Assembly (NCBI GenBank): GCA_009392275.1 | Contig: VFGV01000007.1 | Location: 1-52,629 of the forward strand | Length of the DNA: 52,629 nt | Origin: SAR202 cluster bacterium | Lineage (GTDB): Bacteria > Chloroflexota > Dehalococcoidia > Lucifugimonadales > UBA2962 | Direction of reading: 5' to 3' | Part shown: positions 8,767 to 17,929 of the stretch, piece by piece | Numbering within the stretch: position 1 is the first letter of the stretch | How the letters are laid out: every line of letters begins with the position of its first letter | The notes under the pieces: model-generated | The model's database searches: none | What the model was told of the DNA's origin: nothing | Seen by the model: only the letters and a program-made list of their open reading frames with translations | Program-made: the position numbers and the translations under genes

Positions 8767-9426
8767 ATGAGTTTTACAAAAGACATGCGACAGTCGGCTA
8801 ATTCTATATGGTTAAAAGAACAAAACCATCCTTTTGTTTTAGAGTTGGGGACCGGAGAATTAAAGTTAGAAATATTTCAACATTACATGAAGCAGGATTA
8901 CCAATTCCTCATAGAGTTTTCGAAAGTTATAGCTTTAGCTGTTGCAAAGTGTGATCGTCTCGGTGATATGGAATGGTTCGCAAAACTACTTAACGACACC
9001 CTGAATGTGGAAATGTCGCTTCATGTAAGTTTTTGTAAAGATTTTGGCATTACGTTATCTGATCTTATTGAAACTAAGATGTCTCCATCGGTACGTGCTT
9101 ATTCTAATCATATGCTTGAAATTGCATATTCAAGTTCTACTGTGCATATTGCTACTGTTATTCTTCCATGTTCTTGGGGTTATTCAGAAATAGGACAGAA
9201 GTTATATCGTGAAGGTATGCCTAAGACCGCCCCCCTGTATTGCAGATGGATTGAAATGTACAACTCGAAAGAATTTGCCGAACTAGCTACTTGGTTACGT
9301 AATTTTATAGATAGAGAAACATTAAAAATGAATAAGAAGGAATTGAGTGAACTGCAGGACATATTCATAAAAAGTAGTCATCATGAATACTCATTTTGGG
9401 ATGCTGCTTACCGTATGGAACAGTGA
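8767..9426 (+). CDS. tenA: TenA-family thiaminase II / aminopyrimidine aminohydrolase
   Basis: A 219-residue all-helical TenA protein. The catalytic cysteine is C135 in ILPCSWGYSEIG, matching the position in Bacillus TenA, and the C-terminal catalytic Glu is E207 in SHHEYSFWDAAY. The enzyme salvages degraded thiamine by hydrolysing formylaminopyrimidine or aminopyrimidine to HMP. No thiamine-biosynthesis genes and no TPP riboswitch are visible nearby. It follows the cyclophilin-like gene by eight bases. Its 3' end faces the convergent glycosylase gene across a 14-base gap. Family assignment is strong; TenA homologues of the TenA_E type lack the cysteine, so this is the TenA_C type. Confidence 0.92.
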   Translation: MSFTKDMRQSANSIWLKEQNHPFVLELGTGELKLEIFQHYMKQDYQFLIEFSKVIALAVAKCDRLGDMEWFAKLLNDTLNVEMSLHVSFCKDFGITLSDLIETKMSPSVRAYSNHMLEIAYSSSTVHIATVILPCSWGYSEIGQKLYREGMPKTAPLYCRWIEMYNSKEFAELATWLRNFIDRETLKMNKKELSELQDIFIKSSHHEYSFWDAAYRMEQ

Positions 9427-9440
9427 AGCTTTAATAAGGA

Positions 9441-10022
9441 TTATCCGATCACTTTAAAGTTCCATGGCTTAGAGAGCCAAGGCTCAGGTGTGCGATCTAT
9501 ACCAATTCGAGGCGACTTAACAAACATTGGAGTCTTTTGATCAAGGTCATTTATGTATAGATCGGATTTAGGGTCGCATAGATTCGTGTTGTTCCAGCGT
9601 AGGTCAATTCCGAATGCTTGTGTGAATTTGGCTGGACCATTTGATAAGTCTTTGTCATTGCTTTGCCGACGTTGCCTCATTGTTGATATACCATCTATTG
9701 GAGTTACCCCCCTAACTAATACCGCTGATGGCATGCCTTCAGATTCGGTTACGATGTTAAACATCCAGTGAATACCATACGTAAAGTACACATAAGCTTT
9801 ACCAGCTTTACCGAACATTGCTTGGTTCCTCTCAGTGCGCCCATTTCTAGCATGACAAGCAAGATCTTCCGTACCTATATATGATTCAACCTCAGTGATT
9901 AGTCCAGAAAGGGTTGATCCATCCCGTTCTACTTTTACTAATTGTTTTCCCAATAACAATTCGGCGACAATCAGCGTGGGTTGAGAATAAAACGAATGCC
10001 CGAGCCTACCAAATCGATCCAT
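9441..10022 (-). CDS. 3-methyladenine DNA glycosylase (AAG/MPG type)
   Basis: A 193-residue monofunctional alkyladenine DNA glycosylase. It shows LLGKQLVK, the catalytic Glu in ITEVESYIG, and the DNA-intercalating and base-binding region AYVYFTYGIHWMFNIV. The length fits bacterial family members. It removes 3-methyladenine, hypoxanthine and etheno-bases to start base-excision repair. No Shine-Dalgarno sequence is seen at the ATG, which lies seven bases after the stop of the upstream SIMPL gene on the same strand, so the gene is probably translated from a common message. Confidence 0.92.
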   Translation of the reverse strand: MDRFGRLGHSFYSQPTLIVAELLLGKQLVKVERDGSTLSGLITEVESYIGTEDLACHARNGRTERNQAMFGKAGKAYVYFTYGIHWMFNIVTESEGMPSAVLVRGVTPIDGISTMRQRRQSNDKDLSNGPAKFTQAFGIDLRWNNTNLCDPKSDLYINDLDQKTPMFVKSPRIGIDRTPEPWLSKPWNFKVIG

Positions 10023-10029
10023 TGATACG

Positions 10030-10830
10030 TTAGTCTTCTATTTGGAATACCATATCAATGCGCATGGATAGGTTTAGGGATCCAGGGTTAATGTTTGTTG
10101 AGGCCATTGCCATTGACCGTTCAGTAAAAACACCGATATCTGAAGAAATACTTGTTTGAGATGAATAATCAGCTATCATTGTTATTCGCCCTAATTTTAC
10201 TCCGGAATACTCCGCAAGCTGAGAAGCTTTGCTAATACCATCCTCAATTGCCAGTTTTCTTAAATCGGATTGATATGGCACAGGATCTTGTATTCCAAAG
10301 TTGATGCCGTTAAAGCGTACGTCATTGCCTCCTGCATCGGTTATTTTATCTATAATTTCACCGATATCCTCTAGGTTGTTGATAGTTATTGTAACCATGT
10401 TTGAGACTGTAAAACCGGTAAGTTCCTGTACTCCTCTCACACGTCCATCATCACGTATTTCAATATATTCGTATTGCGGATATATATTGAAAGATGTGGT
10501 TTGAATATCCTCATCATCTATTCCTGCTTGTCTCATAACATTCAGCATGTTGTTGATTGATCCAGATGCGTTATTACGTGCTTCAGACACCGTGCTAGCA
10601 GATGATTCCACTCCTAAACTTAAAGTTGCCATATCCGGTTTAAGCTCAATTGTTGAATTTCCAGTCACTATGATTCCTGATTCGTTGGATGGAAAGCCTT
10701 TCCCTGCAAACTCGCTACGGACCTTAGGAGTTTTGTCGTATAATTTCTCAGTTGAAGCTGAATCACAACCAATTGCAACTAAACCAGATAGTAATAGAGT
10801 AAATAATAATAAAAGTTTTGACATATTCAT
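10030..10830 (-). CDS. SIMPL-domain (DUF541) lipoprotein
   Basis: A 266-residue exported protein. The first 22 residues form a lipoprotein signal peptide ending LVAIGC, so the mature protein would be anchored through the cysteine. The rest is a SIMPL/DUF541 domain, seen in IIVTGNSTIELKPDMATLSLGV-type wording near residue 53 (quoted in part) and ISKASQLAEYSGVKLG near residue 200. Family members resemble BP26 and YggE, periplasmic or surface proteins linked to oxidative stress tolerance. Its divergent neighbour is a peroxiredoxin, separated by only 48 bases, which fits a stress role but does not prove it. Confidence 0.9.
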   Translation of the reverse strand: MNMSKLLLLFTLLLSGLVAIGCDSASTEKLYDKTPKVRSEFAGKGFPSNESGIIVTGNSTIELKPDMATLSLGVESSASTVSEARNNASGSINNMLNVMRQAGIDDEDIQTTSFNIYPQYEYIEIRDDGRVRGVQELTGFTVSNMVTITINNLEDIGEIIDKITDAGGNDVRFNGINFGIQDPVPYQSDLRKLAIEDGISKASQLAEYSGVKLGRITMIADYSSQTSISSDIGVFTERSMAMASTNINPGSLNLSMRIDMVFQIED

Positions 10831-10878
10831 TTTATTTTGTATTAATATCTTAACTACAATCGAGGAGGATTGAAATAT

Positions 10879-11541
10879 ATGTCTTTACGAATTAACTCTG
10901 ATTGCCCAAATTTTGTTACTGACACAACCGAAGGAAAAATTGATTTTCATGATTGGATCGGTGATGATTGGGCGATTCTTTTTTCTCATCCCAAAAACTT
11001 TACGCCTGTCTGTACCACAGAGTTGGGATATGTAGCTAAGCTCAAACCTGAATTTGATAAAAGAAGTTGCAAGGTGATTGGTCTAAGCGTGGATTCAGTT
11101 GATGACCATAATTCATGGTCGGCTGATATTGAAGAGACTCAAGGATTTGCCGTGAATTATCCACTCATTGGTGATACTCACCTAAAGGTTGCAAAACTGT
11201 ATGACATGTTACCTGAAGAAGCTGGAGATACATGTGAAGGTCGTACCGCAGCTGATAATGCTACTGTCAGGTCTGTATTCATTATCGGACCTGATAAGAA
11301 AATTAAGGCTACATTGACATACCCAATGACTACAGGTAGAAATTTTGATGAAGTTTTAAGGTTACTTGACTCTTGCCAGTTAACTTCTAAACATACCGTG
11401 GCTACTCCTGCTAATTGGCAGAATGGAGATGATGTGATAATACCTCCGGCTGTGAGTGACGAGGCGGCTAAAGAAAAGTTTCCTGATGGTTGGAAATCTC
11501 CAAAGCCGTATTTGAGGATTACTAAACAGCCTGACGCTTAA
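10879..11541 (+). CDS. 1-Cys (Prx6-type) peroxiredoxin
   Basis: A 220-residue thiol peroxidase. The peroxidatic Cys is C45 in FTPVCTTELG, and the extended C-terminal domain (GRNFDEVLRLLDS, then WQNGDDVIIPP) marks the Prx6/AhpC-TSA large form. A TTG at 10870 also opens the frame, but it lies only one to two bases after the AGGAGG at 10863-10868; the ATG at 10879 sits at proper distance and is chosen. A classical resolving Cys is not at the 2-Cys position. The protein reduces hydrogen peroxide and organic peroxides. It is divergent from the SIMPL lipoprotein. Confidence 0.94.
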   Translation: MSLRINSDCPNFVTDTTEGKIDFHDWIGDDWAILFSHPKNFTPVCTTELGYVAKLKPEFDKRSCKVIGLSVDSVDDHNSWSADIEETQGFAVNYPLIGDTHLKVAKLYDMLPEEAGDTCEGRTAADNATVRSVFIIGPDKKIKATLTYPMTTGRNFDEVLRLLDSCQLTSKHTVATPANWQNGDDVIIPPAVSDEAAKEKFPDGWKSPKPYLRITKQPDA

Positions 11542-11607
11542 GCTTAGTTATACTACAGCTCATGATTTATCGAAAGTGATGACCTGTAATATCAAAGATT
11601 TCAAACC

Positions 11608-12381
11608 ATGACCTATTATCCTAGCGACATAAATTCAAGAATAAAAAAACAGGAATTACTGTTAAGCTCATTGTTTTTTAGTAGAGAGTTTCACATTGCA
11701 TCTGCAATCTATCAGACTGGACCAGATTGGGTATGGATAGACCAAGAACACGCTCCTTGGGGAACTGAATCAATCGGGCCAATATGCGTAATGGCTAGGC
11801 AAGCAGGTGTTGCAGGCGTTATTCGGGTTCCTTGGAATAGTCCGGGTGACATAAAAAAAGCATATGATGTTGGAGCTGTTGGTGTAATGGTTCCTCAAGT
11901 AGATAACCCGGAGGAGGTTAATCAAGCAATAAATTATGCGAAATACCCTCCAATTGGAGAACGTGGAATTGCGCCTTGGTTTGCGGCTCCATTGAATATA
12001 GATGTGTCTGAAGTTGTAGCTAAAGCAAACGAAGATACCTTTCTTGTCTTACAGATGGAAAGTATAGAGGCTTATGAAAACATAGATGAAATCCTTGAAA
12101 TAGAGAATTTTGAAGTGTTGTTAGTTGGGCCCATGGATTTATCTGCGTCCCTGGGTGTCCCAGGTGAGATTCACCATAGTAAAGTAGAAACAATTATGCG
12201 GAATGTCGCCGAAAAAATGAAGGATATGGACAAATCACTTGCAACTACGTTTTTTGACCCGCAAGATGCTCGGCGATGGATTGCAGAAGGATATAGAATG
12301 ATGAATGTAGGCACTGTTTTACAGCTAGGTACTGACCATACTAAAGAAATATTCTCTGAATTAAGGGCTGAGTTTTCATAA
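11608..12381 (+). CDS. HpcH/HpaI-family class II aldolase
   Basis: A 257-residue TIM-barrel aldolase. The signature residues are present: His in WIDQEHAPWG, Arg in VIRVPWNSPG, the metal-binding Glu in LQMESIEAYEN and Asp in VGPMDLSASLG. Family members cleave or form 4-hydroxy-2-oxo acids (for example 2,4-dihydroxyhept-2-enedioate or 2-keto-3-deoxy sugars acids) with pyruvate as one product and a divalent metal. No signal peptide is present. It stands apart from its neighbours by 66 bases upstream and 151 downstream, so it may be its own transcription unit. The exact substrate is unknown. Confidence 0.9.
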   Translation: MTYYPSDINSRIKKQELLLSSLFFSREFHIASAIYQTGPDWVWIDQEHAPWGTESIGPICVMARQAGVAGVIRVPWNSPGDIKKAYDVGAVGVMVPQVDNPEEVNQAINYAKYPPIGERGIAPWFAAPLNIDVSEVVAKANEDTFLVLQMESIEAYENIDEILEIENFEVLLVGPMDLSASLGVPGEIHHSKVETIMRNVAEKMKDMDKSLATTFFDPQDARRWIAEGYRMMNVGTVLQLGTDHTKEIFSELRAEFS

Positions 12382-12532
12382 ACCTTACCGCCAATTGGAT
12401 ATATATAGCTGGAATATCCCAAAGTGTGTACAACTTATAAATAATTTTGCAAACCGCGCCTTAGGCTGTCTAAACTCATGTATATTTCGCGTTTAAGTTA
12501 GGCATTACTCGGTTTAGTTAGACTGTAAACAT

Positions 12533-14461
12533 ATGATTATATTAAGAAGAATAATGTTATTGCCGTTTGTGGCATTTGTTTTGCTTTTAATTTTTCTAAG
12601 CTCTGTTGTTGTCGTTGTGAATTATCAACTTATGCGGCCTTCTTTTTATGGAGATGCTCTTAATAAAATAACTTTTTACGATCAGTTGATGGGCCCGGTA
12701 CTTGATCAGGCTATAGAGGATCTTTATATTGTTCCATATGAAGAATTGCCTTTAGGTTTTTCTGGACCTATCGAAGATACGATCAATCTACCACCCAATG
12801 AACTTGCCGATTCAATTCGCAGAGCTATTCCCGCCTCATGGCTCCAAAGCTCTGTTAATAAATTGCTAATTTCGTTAGAGTCTTATTTGAGCCCAAATAA
12901 TTCAATAATTGAATTAGACTTGGATACTGACGAAGAGATTAAGCGTATTGTAAAGGAAATTAAACACCTTTTATTAGTTTCAGATGCATACAATATTGCC
13001 TATCAACGATTTTTAGATCCCGCTTTGATCGCTATTGGTCGACAACCACTTCCTTTAAATGTTGAAATTTCCAGTGCAAGGTTAATTCAAGGATCTAGGG
13101 CAATAATACCGCCTGAATGGGTACAAAAACAGCTGGAGTTAGCTTTAGATGATGTTACTCCATACATTATTGGTGATGTTGATGAGTTTACGGTACATAT
13201 AGATTTTAGTGATAGAGTGGCAAGTGCTTCTGAAGAGCTTAAATTGATGTTACTCGAGGCTAATACAGGACAGATTCTGTATGACGGGATAATTCAACCT
13301 GCCATAAAGGACCTGATATCTGAGCAGATAACACTGCCATATGGTTTAGAACTTAATGACGAAGATATTTTGGAAATAATGCGTAAGGTTGCACCTCCCT
13401 ACTGGATCGAAGAGCAGACATCTATCGCGATAGATGAGGTAACAAAATATATAGTTGGAGAAAATGATGAAATGAACTTAATGATAGACATTTCATCAAA
13501 CAAACTAGCAGCTCAAAATAAAATCCAAGAATCGGTTAATGAATATGTGGTTAATCAATTAAACTTGCCTATATGTAGTAATGATCAGCAGAATTCCTTA
13601 TTGGAGGCTGAGTCTTTTCTAGATTTCCCACTCTGTATACCCCAAGATTCAGAAATATATTTGCAAACTCAATCCAAGATGTCGGAAGTTATTAACTCAC
13701 TAGTGTTTGACGCAATTCCGGACACAATAGATATGGATCAGGAAATTTTAAGATCACAATTATTTGATCTGGGAGGTGTTGATAGCACAAATTCATTAGA
13801 TAATATTCGCGATTTGATTGCTAGAGGTTTTACTTATACTAACGCAGACCTAGAAGAAGATATTGAGTCATCTAACTTAATTAGTTTAGACGCCTTGTAT
13901 GACACTAGAAAATTCGTTAGAGATGGGTGGAGTGGAGATCAAAAATCTTTGGATTCCAAACTCTGGGGTGAATCAAATAGTTCATTAATTTCTAGCATAC
14001 GGTCTTGGATCAATAATGTAAAAACGTATGGTTGGATCGGCTATATATTGATTTTAATTACACTCATACCGATTGGCCTGTTAGGAGGCAATAACCTAAG
14101 GCAGAGACTTTTATGGGGAACAGGTGCACTCTTATTCTGTTCTTTGATAGCGGTAATATTATTTGGCCCTATATTCAGTCAATATATTGGCAATTTATCC
14201 TTAAACATCATCCCGGGTAGTATAGATAGCAATTATTTCTTTGCCACAGATAATTTAATAGCAGAATTGGGGTTAACATACTGGCACCAGATTCTAAGTG
14301 ACGTTCAAAGAAATTTGTTAATTGGTCCAGTGGCTATGTTTGTTGCCGGGTTAATTGCAATTATATTGATAGTTTTTTGGGAAAAAGTAAATACCTTATT
14401 AGAAGTGGTTAATCACACTCGGTTTAAAGATACATATGAATCTGATAGCGACATAGGTTAA
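12533..14461 (+). CDS. Large membrane protein with three internal repeats, unknown function
   Basis: A 642-residue protein with no named family that I can recognise. An N-terminal signal anchor (residues about 8-30) is followed by a long extracytoplasmic region, then three hydrophobic helices near residues 495-515, 525-550 and 590-620, and a short acidic cytoplasmic tail. The outer region contains three related units. Each has a small helix-rich part, a phrase of the form IPPEWVQKQLELALDDVTPY or APPYWIEEQTSIAIDEVTKY, then YI-G-x-x-D and a hydrophobic strand ending IDFS or IDIS (best seen at residues 195-235 and 290-330; a weaker unit at 97-135). I recall similar architecture as unannotated proteins in Chloroflexota. 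A fold as a surface-exposed scaffold is inference only. Confidence 0.85.
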   Translation: MIILRRIMLLPFVAFVLLLIFLSSVVVVVNYQLMRPSFYGDALNKITFYDQLMGPVLDQAIEDLYIVPYEELPLGFSGPIEDTINLPPNELADSIRRAIPASWLQSSVNKLLISLESYLSPNNSIIELDLDTDEEIKRIVKEIKHLLLVSDAYNIAYQRFLDPALIAIGRQPLPLNVEISSARLIQGSRAIIPPEWVQKQLELALDDVTPYIIGDVDEFTVHIDFSDRVASASEELKLMLLEANTGQILYDGIIQPAIKDLISEQITLPYGLELNDEDILEIMRKVAPPYWIEEQTSIAIDEVTKYIVGENDEMNLMIDISSNKLAAQNKIQESVNEYVVNQLNLPICSNDQQNSLLEAESFLDFPLCIPQDSEIYLQTQSKMSEVINSLVFDAIPDTIDMDQEILRSQLFDLGGVDSTNSLDNIRDLIARGFTYTNADLEEDIESSNLISLDALYDTRKFVRDGWSGDQKSLDSKLWGESNSSLISSIRSWINNVKTYGWIGYILILITLIPIGLLGGNNLRQRLLWGTGALLFCSLIAVILFGPIFSQYIGNLSLNIIPGSIDSNYFFATDNLIAELGLTYWHQILSDVQRNLLIGPVAMFVAGLIAIILIVFWEKVNTLLEVVNHTRFKDTYESDSDIG

Positions 14462-14489
14462 TTATCGATATAAATTTGTTTAGAGGTTT

Positions 14490-15590
14490 CTAATTCTCTA
14501 AAGCGTGTTCAGTGAAATCTTTGTATGAATTTTGCCATTTTAGACATAAATCAATTTCATAATCCCGGTTCTCATATCCATTGGATGCAGGCATGTCGTT
14601 GTTGTTGTACCAATCCACAGTAATCTTCACCCAATCTTTTATAGGAGTTGTTTTTAGATTAAAGTCTGTCTTTGCTTGTAAGATAGATGGCACATATAAA
14701 ATAGGTCTTGAGAAAAAGTCATAGAACCAATCATGCCAGGGTAAATCTGACTGATCTTCCAGAATATTGCTAGGGATACTGACTCCATTTAACGGCATAT
14801 CTAATGCATTAGCAATAATTTCTAAAAACGTTTTTAAATTAACTATGTCATGACCTGCTATGTTGTAAATTTTATTGACTGTTTTAGGTTGGTCAATTAT
14901 GTCTAGAAAGGATTGAGCTACATCATCACGGAATCCAGGTCGAAAAACGGCTGATCCTCCGTCACGAAGTATCAACTCATGCCCATCAAGAATACGCTGC
15001 ATGTAAAACCATAACCTATTTCCATTTTCATCTGGACCTACAACAGACGGGATGCGTAGCACTGTTGATGGAAAATCTTTATTTTCAAATAATACACGTT
15101 CTAATTGTCTCTTTCCCTCTGCATATTCGTGCACCGAGTCGTCTCTAGAGAAAGAGACCGCTGTTAAATCTAAATCATTTTCCATTATGGGGCAGTGATT
15201 GGACAAATCAATGAATTCATCGACTTTAGATTTTGAATTTATTGGCCTTGCAGCCTGTCCGCTAATTGCGTGTCCGGGTCCTCCGTAAACAGATGCTGTA
15301 GACGAAACAAGGTATCTACCAACATTACCTGCGAAAACAGAAATAGCTGCATGGACGTCTTTGAAGGAATAAGCAACATTATCTATAACTGCATCATATG
15401 TTTTGTTTTTAAATGAATTTATAAATTCATCATGATCTGTTCTATCACCGCAGATATGATCCACCTCATTCCAGAACTCAGGTTTAACATTGCCACGGGA
15501 GTACACGGTTACATTATCTCCTCGCTCTAAAAGTTTACGAACCGTAACTTTTCCGAAATCGCGTGTTCCACCGATAACAAGAATTTTCAT
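14490..15590 (-). CDS. NAD-dependent epimerase/dehydratase-like SDR
   Basis: A 366-residue extended SDR. The cofactor motif near the N-terminus is VIGGTRDFGKVTVRKLLERG, a GGTRxxG form seen in the atypical CSP41-like and reductase-like epimerases. It retains VSTASVYGG, but the usual YxxxK is replaced by a region reading YAEGKRQLERVLFE that supplies Tyr and Lys. A C-terminal part (INLKT-like, IYNIAGHDIVNLKTFLEII) is typical of sugar-nucleotide epimerase folds. The ATG has AAGGAA eight bases upstream. It is preceded on the same strand by the small lipoprotein gene, 26 bases away. The substrate is unknown. Confidence 0.86.
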   Translation of the reverse strand: MKILVIGGTRDFGKVTVRKLLERGDNVTVYSRGNVKPEFWNEVDHICGDRTDHDEFINSFKNKTYDAVIDNVAYSFKDVHAAISVFAGNVGRYLVSSTASVYGGPGHAISGQAARPINSKSKVDEFIDLSNHCPIMENDLDLTAVSFSRDDSVHEYAEGKRQLERVLFENKDFPSTVLRIPSVVGPDENGNRLWFYMQRILDGHELILRDGGSAVFRPGFRDDVAQSFLDIIDQPKTVNKIYNIAGHDIVNLKTFLEIIANALDMPLNGVSIPSNILEDQSDLPWHDWFYDFFSRPILYVPSILQAKTDFNLKTTPIKDWVKITVDWYNNNDMPASNGYENRDYEIDLCLKWQNSYKDFTEHALEN

Positions 15591-15616
15591 ATATAGAATT
15601 CCTTATAAATTAAGTG

Positions 15617-16111
15617 TCACTGTAAAAGTCTATGTACTTCATTGAGCCAAGAAGTAACTAATTCTCCCGCTTCATCTTCATTCATTATCGAACCATCAGC
15701 CATCATTTGGATTACGCCTTCTTTGACCACCGTGCTATCGATTTTTTCGACATTGGCAATCACTGACATCATTTCTGAGTCAGTCACTAAGCCTTGTTGA
15801 TAAGAGGCACTAACAGTAATCATTTCCATTATAAGTCTTGCCTGTTCAACTCTTTTGAGCAAGTTTGGGTAATCGGCATCTACGATTGTTGTGTACTGCC
15901 TTAACGTGTTTTCATATTGAGTGACTCTGAACTCTGAGTCAGCAAGTTTAATTTGTAATTCTTTAAGTTGATTTTCAGTCGCTTGTAACTGCGTTGATAG
16001 ACCAGAAAATTCTTCTAGTGACACACCTTCCGCAGAACATGAAATTGATGTAATGGTAAAAATAACAGTCACTGATAAAACCAATAAAGGCCGTATCACA
16101 CGAATAATCAT
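15617..16111 (-). CDS. Coiled-coil lipoprotein, unknown function
   Basis: A 164-residue exported protein. Residues 1-25 form a lipoprotein signal peptide ending ITSISC. A coiled coil follows (about residues 35-75, rich in Gln, Leu, Lys and Glu, for example LQATENQLKELQIKLADSE). The C-terminal half is helical. The ATG has AGGAG seven bases upstream. It lies immediately downstream of the tRNA-Arg gene on the same strand (23 bases after the encoded CCA) and upstream of the epimerase-like gene. No family is recognised. Confidence 0.8.
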   Translation of the reverse strand: MIIRVIRPLLVLSVTVIFTITSISCSAEGVSLEEFSGLSTQLQATENQLKELQIKLADSEFRVTQYENTLRQYTTIVDADYPNLLKRVEQARLIMEMITVSASYQQGLVTDSEMMSVIANVEKIDSTVVKEGVIQMMADGSIMNEDEAGELVTSWLNEVHRLLQ

Positions 16112-16134
16112 TTTAAGCTCCTAGTTTTGATTTC

Positions 16135-16210
16135 TGGCACGCCCGGCAGGATTCGAACCCGCAACCTCTTGGTCCGAAGCCAAGCGCTCTATCCGTTGAG
16201 CTACGGGCGC
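16135..16210 (-). tRNA. tRNA-Arg (anticodon TCG)
   Basis: A complete cloverleaf on the minus strand. The acceptor arm GCGCCCG pairs with CGGGCGT, and the 3' CCA is encoded (16135-16137) after discriminator G. The D-arm reads AGCTCAACGGATAGAGC, and the anticodon stem is CTTGG/CCAAG around the loop CTTCGGA, giving anticodon TCG for arginine CGA codons and, by wobble, related CGN codons. The T-loop is TTCGAAT. It stands 19 bases downstream of the tRNA-His gene, and the two are probably made from one transcript. Confidence 0.97.
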
Positions 16211-16229
16211 ATATTTGCGATAAAACTTA

Positions 16230-16307
16230 TGGGGTGGACGATGGGATTCGAACCCACGATCTCCAGGGCCACAACCTGGCGCCTTAACCAACTTGGCCAC
16301 GCCCACC
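16230..16307 (-). tRNA. tRNA-His (anticodon GTG)
   Basis: A complete histidine tRNA on the minus strand. The acceptor arm GTGGGCG pairs with CGTCCAC. The anticodon stem CCAGG/CCTGG encloses loop TTGTGGC, giving anticodon GTG. The extra G at position -1 (base 16307) and discriminator C73 (16233) are both encoded, the identity elements for histidyl-tRNA synthetase. The 3' CCA is encoded at 16230-16232. It precedes tRNA-Arg by 19 bases on the same strand. Confidence 0.97.
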
Positions 16308-16355
16308 ATGGTATAAATAATATATTAGTATTTTACTTTGGCACTAGACGTATTA

Positions 16356-17858
16356 CTAATCTTTAGCCAATGCTAATACTAAATATACTAAAGTCCGGAC
16401 AGGTGTGCCTGTTGCACCTTTGGTTATTAGACCGAAAGTTTTGGCTGATGTGGATGTAGATGCTATATCTAAATGCACCCAGGGCACATCCTTCGCGAAT
16501 TCTCCAATGAACATAGCGCCTGTTATTGAACCTGCTTGACGCCCACCTACATTTTTTAAATCGGCAACATCACTTTTGTACAGTTCTCTATATTCGTCAA
16601 ATGTAGGCAGTTCCCAGATTTTTTCACCAGCATTTTTGCCAGCTTCAATTACTTGGTTGACCAATTCGGAATTATTGCTAAATGCGCCGGTTGTGACTTT
16701 ACCTAAAGCTATCTCTATAGCTCCTGTTAATGTCGCAACGTCCACTATTCTTTTAATGCCCAATTGAACTGCATATGAGACTGCATCAGAGAGGACTAAT
16801 CGACCCTCGGCATCAGTATTATCTACCTCAATAGTAGTACCATTCATCGCAACAACCACGTCTCCAGGCTTTTGAGCATTTCCGCCTGGCATATTCTCTG
16901 TCGCAGCTGCTATAGCTGTAACATTAATTTTGGGGCTTAAAATATCAATTGCTTGCATTGCACTTATTACTGAAGCTGCACCTGCCATGTCTCCTTTCAT
17001 AGCAGCCATTCCTCCTGATGGTTTAATGGATATGCCGCCCGAGTCAAATGTGATTCCTTTACCAATTAGACCGATGTTGTTATCTAAATTGTCAGGGTCT
17101 CCTATGTATTTGATTATGATCATCTTTGGTGGAACAACGCTGCCTTTGGCCACTCCCAACAACGCTCCCATTTTAAGTTCTCTCATTTTGTTTTCGTCGA
17201 GTACTTCAAGTTTTAAATTGGTCTGGTCGCAAATGTCAGTCGCGATATCCGCTAAATGAGAAGGTGTCATGTAGTTCGCTGGTTGATTAACTAAATCTCT
17301 GGCAAGCGATACTGAGGAAGCAATTGTCGATCCTTGGTCAACTCCCAGCTGAATATCATCTATTTTTGCCTGATCTTTTTCAACGATAATTAAATTCTCA
17401 ATGTTTTGCACACTTTTTTTAGATTTATGTCCATTAAATTTGTAAGAACCTAACAAAGTCCCTTCTGCAATAGATCTTGCTGCATATTTTGATTTTATGG
17501 ATTTAGAGCCACCTCCATGTAATACAGTCGCGTAATTATTGATTTGCTTTGAGTTCAAAAATCTGGCAATTGTGCCTGACACGGACCTGATAACATCTTG
17601 ATCGAACTTTTCCTTTAGACCCAACCCTGCTACCACTACGCGTTTTGGCTTAATTACGCCTTGAGTATGTATCAAAGTCAGTTCTCCCGACTTACCTCTG
17701 ATCTCTCCTAATTCAATTAAGTTTGTGATTGCTCCATTTAACAGCTTATCTACTGAGTGAGTCGATCCATCAGGTTTAGACACTCCTTCAAATAAATTGA
17801 CAACAATTGCATCAACATCTTGTTCGGCTATATCTCCGTTTTTAACTTGTAATTTCAT
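16356..17858 (-). CDS. pepA: Leucyl aminopeptidase (M17)
   Basis: A cytosolic M17 aminopeptidase of 500 residues. The frame is open to 17912, but the family N-terminus fits the Met at 17858 (MKLQVKNGDI); the 18 upstream codons are not conserved in style. Two-metal site motifs are present: GKGITFDSGGISIKPSGGM with the catalytic Lys, and the signature NTDAEGRLVLSDA. A good IGLIGKG segment starts the catalytic domain, and an N-terminal macro-like domain spans about residues 1-150. The enzyme removes N-terminal Leu and other residues from peptides, with a hexameric assembly in the family. It lies upstream of the two tRNA genes on the same strand. Confidence 0.95.
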   Translation of the reverse strand: MKLQVKNGDIAEQDVDAIVVNLFEGVSKPDGSTHSVDKLLNGAITNLIELGEIRGKSGELTLIHTQGVIKPKRVVVAGLGLKEKFDQDVIRSVSGTIARFLNSKQINNYATVLHGGGSKSIKSKYAARSIAEGTLLGSYKFNGHKSKKSVQNIENLIIVEKDQAKIDDIQLGVDQGSTIASSVSLARDLVNQPANYMTPSHLADIATDICDQTNLKLEVLDENKMRELKMGALLGVAKGSVVPPKMIIIKYIGDPDNLDNNIGLIGKGITFDSGGISIKPSGGMAAMKGDMAGAASVISAMQAIDILSPKINVTAIAAATENMPGGNAQKPGDVVVAMNGTTIEVDNTDAEGRLVLSDAVSYAVQLGIKRIVDVATLTGAIEIALGKVTTGAFSNNSELVNQVIEAGKNAGEKIWELPTFDEYRELYKSDVADLKNVGGRQAGSITGAMFIGEFAKDVPWVHLDIASTSTSAKTFGLITKGATGTPVRTLVYLVLALAKD

Positions 17859-17929
17859 ATTTGATAAATATCCTGTTACCCTATATTTTAGTGAATGTTG
17901 CTTCGAAAGCACGACTATGAGTGTACCTT

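Noticed and set aside
10831-10878. TACAAT as -10 box for the peroxiredoxin gene (10855-10860)
   Set aside because: Transcription would start within the AGGAGG at 10863-10868 and remove the ribosome site.
16121-16366. Short open frames on both strands over the tRNA pair, reading for example GFEPTIS and VAGSNPAGRA
   Set aside because: These are well-known false translations of tRNA genes, not proteins.
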